A stretch of 64,000 nt of DNA from Pelagicoccus enzymogenes (GTDB lineage Bacteria > Verrucomicrobiota > Verrucomicrobiia > Opitutales > Opitutaceae). The notes below the pieces were generated by a model. The model ran no database searches. It worked only from the letters and a program-made list of their open reading frames with translations, and was not told where the DNA came from. Positions 61,901 through 64,000 of the stretch are shown here, piece after piece (the stretch's first letter is position 1; every line of letters starts with the position of its first letter). The DNA is taken from the NCBI RefSeq assembly GCF_014803405.1, contig NZ_JACYFG010000006.1, positions 7,501 to 71,500 of the forward strand, in the 5' to 3' direction. The position numbers and the translations under genes are program-made.

Positions 61901-63150
61901 GAAGCAGTCCCCCGAATGACGTCGCCAGGCACCAGTCGGGCCGCTCGCCGCGCCGGAGCCAAACTAGCAAAGAGCACGATGACCACCGCGGTCAACGCAG
62001 CCCAGAAATAATGCATCCCCGACCATTCCACCACATAGCTGTCGGTCGAGAAGATCCCCCGTACCCTCAGCGGCAAATGGGACACCCCAAAAGTTACGCC
62101 TGCCCCTAGCGCAAAGCCGAGCAGGACCCCAAAAAACAAAACGATGCCTCCCTGCCACAGGAAGATGGCCGAGATGTCGGTGCGGCTGTAGCCCATGGAT
62201 CGCAAGATCGCGATTTCCCGCGTCTTTTCCATCACGATCATCACCAGAGTGTTAAACATTCCGAGGCCGGAGATGAGAATGATGGTCGACACCGTAATCA
62301 CTGCCGAGACCTGCAAGGCCTTGAAAACGTCGAGCCACACCTTTTCGCGGTCCTGCCACGGAGCCGCGGAATGCTGGACCAAGCTCTCAATCACCATCGC
62401 GTCGTATTCAGCGCGATCCCGATCGAAAACGCTGACCTGGATAAATGACACGCCGTGCGGTCGACGCAACAAGGAGCGGGCTTGATCCAGATGCATGAAC
62501 ACCCGCACCCGGTCGATGTCGGAGACACCGGTCTCGTACACCCCACTCACCCGGTAGCGACTCTGCTCTCCACGGGACTCTATTATAATAGAGTCTCCTA
62601 CTCTCGCCTGCAGACGATCCGACAACTTGCGTCCGATCAAGATTCCCGTCGGCGAACTGCGAAAGCTCTCGATGTCGCCAAAAACAATCTGATCCTCCAA
62701 GTCGGATACTGCCAGATGGTCGTTCAGCTCGATCCCGTAGACTTGGGCCGACTCCATGCGCAACGGACTTTGCACTTCGACGCGGCCCTTCAAGACCGAA
62801 GAGGTGGCCGCGACGTTCGGAATCGTGCGCAGCGCGTCGACTATCTTTTCCGGATACTCGACGCCCTCGACGTAGCGACGGTTTCCGCGATCCGCCACGA
62901 AAAACTTCGAGTCCGCCCGATTGCTGGAGGCCGCCTCCATCTGAGCCAGCGTCGCCTGAAACTTGTCCTCCACGCGGATAGCCCCGTCCGTGCCCAAAAT
63001 CGTGCGAATGAAAAACTCCTCGAAACCGCTCAGCTGAGCCTGCGTCACAATGAAGAAGCCAACCCCGAAAGCGATGCCGCAAAGGCTCATCAGCATAGAA
63101 CGCTTCTTGGCCAACAGAAAACGGGTCGCGATTTGAATATTGGGACTCAT
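61897..63150 (-). CDS. LolC/LolE-type ABC transporter permease
   Basis: 417 residues with the FtsX/MacB layout: one N-terminal helix (about 18-40), a large periplasmic domain (about 45-265) and three C-terminal helices (about 280-410) around the FtsX motif MEKTREIAILRSMGYSRTDI and SLAPARRAARLVPGDVI. It pairs with the ATPase to form a lipoprotein or export transporter. A single permease suggests a homodimer (LolF-like) instead of LolC plus LolE. The gspF gene ends 79 bases upstream of its start. Confidence 0.85.
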   Translation of the reverse strand: MSPNIQIATRFLLAKKRSMLMSLCGIAFGVGFFIVTQAQLSGFEEFFIRTILGTDGAIRVEDKFQATLAQMEAASSNRADSKFFVADRGNRRYVEGVEYPEKIVDALRTIPNVAATSSVLKGRVEVQSPLRMESAQVYGIELNDHLAVSDLEDQIVFGDIESFRSSPTGILIGRKLSDRLQARVGDSIIIESRGEQSRYRVSGVYETGVSDIDRVRVFMHLDQARSLLRRPHGVSFIQVSVFDRDRAEYDAMVIESLVQHSAAPWQDREKVWLDVFKALQVSAVITVSTIILISGLGMFNTLVMIVMEKTREIAILRSMGYSRTDISAIFLWQGGIVLFFGVLLGFALGAGVTFGVSHLPLRVRGIFSTDSYVVEWSGMHYFWAALTAVVIVLFASLAPARRAARLVPGDVIRGTAS

Positions 63151-63229
63151 CTGGGAAAAAGCCCAGCAAGGCGACTTTATCCCCTGCCTTCAACTACAAC
63201 TTTGAGCCGAAAAACGCTTTGGCAAAAAG

Positions 63230-64000
63230 CTACCCCGACAAGCTTCCACTCAATTGGAAAACCGCCGAAATGATGCCCAAAGCCACCAGCCCCACGAAGA
63301 GAAAGACAAAGATCAAAACGCCGATCGAAACCACGCCAATAAATGACTTTACCGCCTGGTCCACCCGCTCGCCATACTGACGCGAGAGCTGCTTGAGCCC
63401 CGGGACCACATTGCCGGTGTTCTCCCCCACCGTGAATATATCCAGAGCCATGCCGTCAAGATAGCCTGTCCCCTTGAAAGCGCCGGAGAGCGACGAACCT
63501 TCGGTTACCTTGCCACGAGCCTCCACGAACCGCTTTCTCATGGCGTGGTTCGTGAGCGAGCGCTCCGACATCTGCAGCGACTGCACCATAGTGATTCCGT
63601 TTTCCAACAAGAGCGAGAGCACCTGCACCATGCGCAATATTTGCACATCCCTCAAGAAACGTCCAAGCACCGGCAACCCGAGAATAAACTCGTCGAAACG
63701 CAGCCTTCCCGCCTTGGTCTTTCGCCAAGACAATACAGCCGCTACGCCGAATATCACGGCAATCACCACCAGCCACCCATAGCCGAGAGCAAAGTCCGCC
63801 ATCCCGATGAGCACCTTGGTCGACAAGGGCAAATCGCCGCCCAGCGAAGCCAGCAAGCCCTCGATTTGCGGGAGCAGAACGAACAGGAACAACAGCACCA
63901 AGCCGCAGGCCACACACATCAGGAGCGAGGGATAAGCCATCGCCGCGCTCAACTTGCTCTTTATCGCCTTGGTCTCTTCCAGGTTCGCTACGAGGCGCCC
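63230..64000 (-). CDS. gspF: Type II secretion/type IV pilus inner-membrane protein GspF (N-terminus outside window)
   Basis: 256 residues up to the window edge; the frame stays open, so the start is beyond base 64000. Two T2SSF domains are seen: the end of the first, with KSKLSAAMAYPSLLMCVACGLVLLFLFVLLPQ, written here in parts SKLSAAMAYPSLL and LVLLFLFVLLPQ, and the whole of the second (LPVLGRFLRDVQILRMVQVLSLLLENG, given as FLRDVQILRMVQVLSLLL). GspF/PilC is the platform protein of the pseudopilus motor. Three membrane helices are visible. It is the third component here, with the pseudopilin-like gene at 27742, that points to type II secretion. Confidence 0.9.
   Translation of the reverse strand, partial: GRLVANLEETKAIKSKLSAAMAYPSLLMCVACGLVLLFLFVLLPQIEGLLASLGGDLPLSTKVLIGMADFALGYGWLVVIAVIFGVAAVLSWRKTKAGRLRFDEFILGLPVLGRFLRDVQILRMVQVLSLLLENGITMVQSLQMSERSLTNHAMRKRFVEARGKVTEGSSLSGAFKGTGYLDGMALDIFTVGENTGNVVPGLKQLSRQYGERVDQAVKSFIGVVSIGVLIFVFLFVGLVALGIISAVFQLSGSLSG

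Overview
The window reads as about 64 kb of a chromosome from a heterotrophic, probably marine, Gram-negative bacterium of the Verrucomicrobiota, most likely class Opitutia (Pelagicoccus/Puniceicoccus-like). This placement is an inference. It rests on a large PA14-DUF1800 protein beside a Tat-exported DUF1501 protein, TonB receptors with the N-terminal motif ELSPFQV, a sulfatase, a GH16 glucanase with a Verrucomicrobia-like C-terminal tail, an alternative complex III operon, and the core-gene repertoire. Gene density is high. I found no rRNA, tRNA, CRISPR array, transposase or phage gene, so this looks like ordinary chromosome with one or two accessory blocks.

Layout. 1-4.0 kb: the end of accC, an Asp23/AmaP-type pair, a membrane glycosyltransferase and thiE. 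4.1-16 kb: a carbohydrate locus that looks aimed at beta-glucan. It has a LacI regulator, a cytoplasmic clan-A glycoside hydrolase, a GPH-type sugar symporter, two TonB receptors and a secreted GH16 enzyme between them. 16-19.3 kb: a YbaK-type deacylase, an orphan sensor kinase and an exported coiled-coil protein. 19.8-28.3 kb: the 2140-residue six-PA14/DUF1800 protein, the DUF1501 partner and an anchored protein with a pseudopilin-like C-terminus. 28.3-33 kb: an NtrC-type regulator, a DUF350/transglutaminase pair and a sulfatase. 33-49.8 kb: housekeeping genes (prmA, miaA, an LpxH-like hydrolase, mscS, the NfeD-FloA membrane operon, an aldose epimerase, ndk-fabF-acpP-fabG, an RsuA-type pseudouridine synthase, folD, a receiver-kinase hybrid, proC). 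49.9-61.0 kb: a tightly overlapping minus-strand respiratory operon. 61.2-64 kb: a LolD/LolC-like ABC transporter and a GspF fragment.

The most interesting feature is the respiratory operon. It encodes a complete alternative complex III (ActA-F), followed by a small membrane protein, a CcoN-like 12-helix subunit, a CcoO-like monoheme cytochrome and another monoheme cytochrome c. The CcoN-like protein aligns in register with cbb3 oxidase subunit I, but all six histidines that should hold haem b, haem b3 and CuB are replaced. It therefore should not reduce oxygen. It may be a recruited scaffold or electron-transfer module that links complex III to another oxidase.

Other points of interest are two nested-palindrome repeats, the six-fold PA14 array with its anchored partner, paired operator-like sites in the glucan locus, and the orphan two-component proteins.
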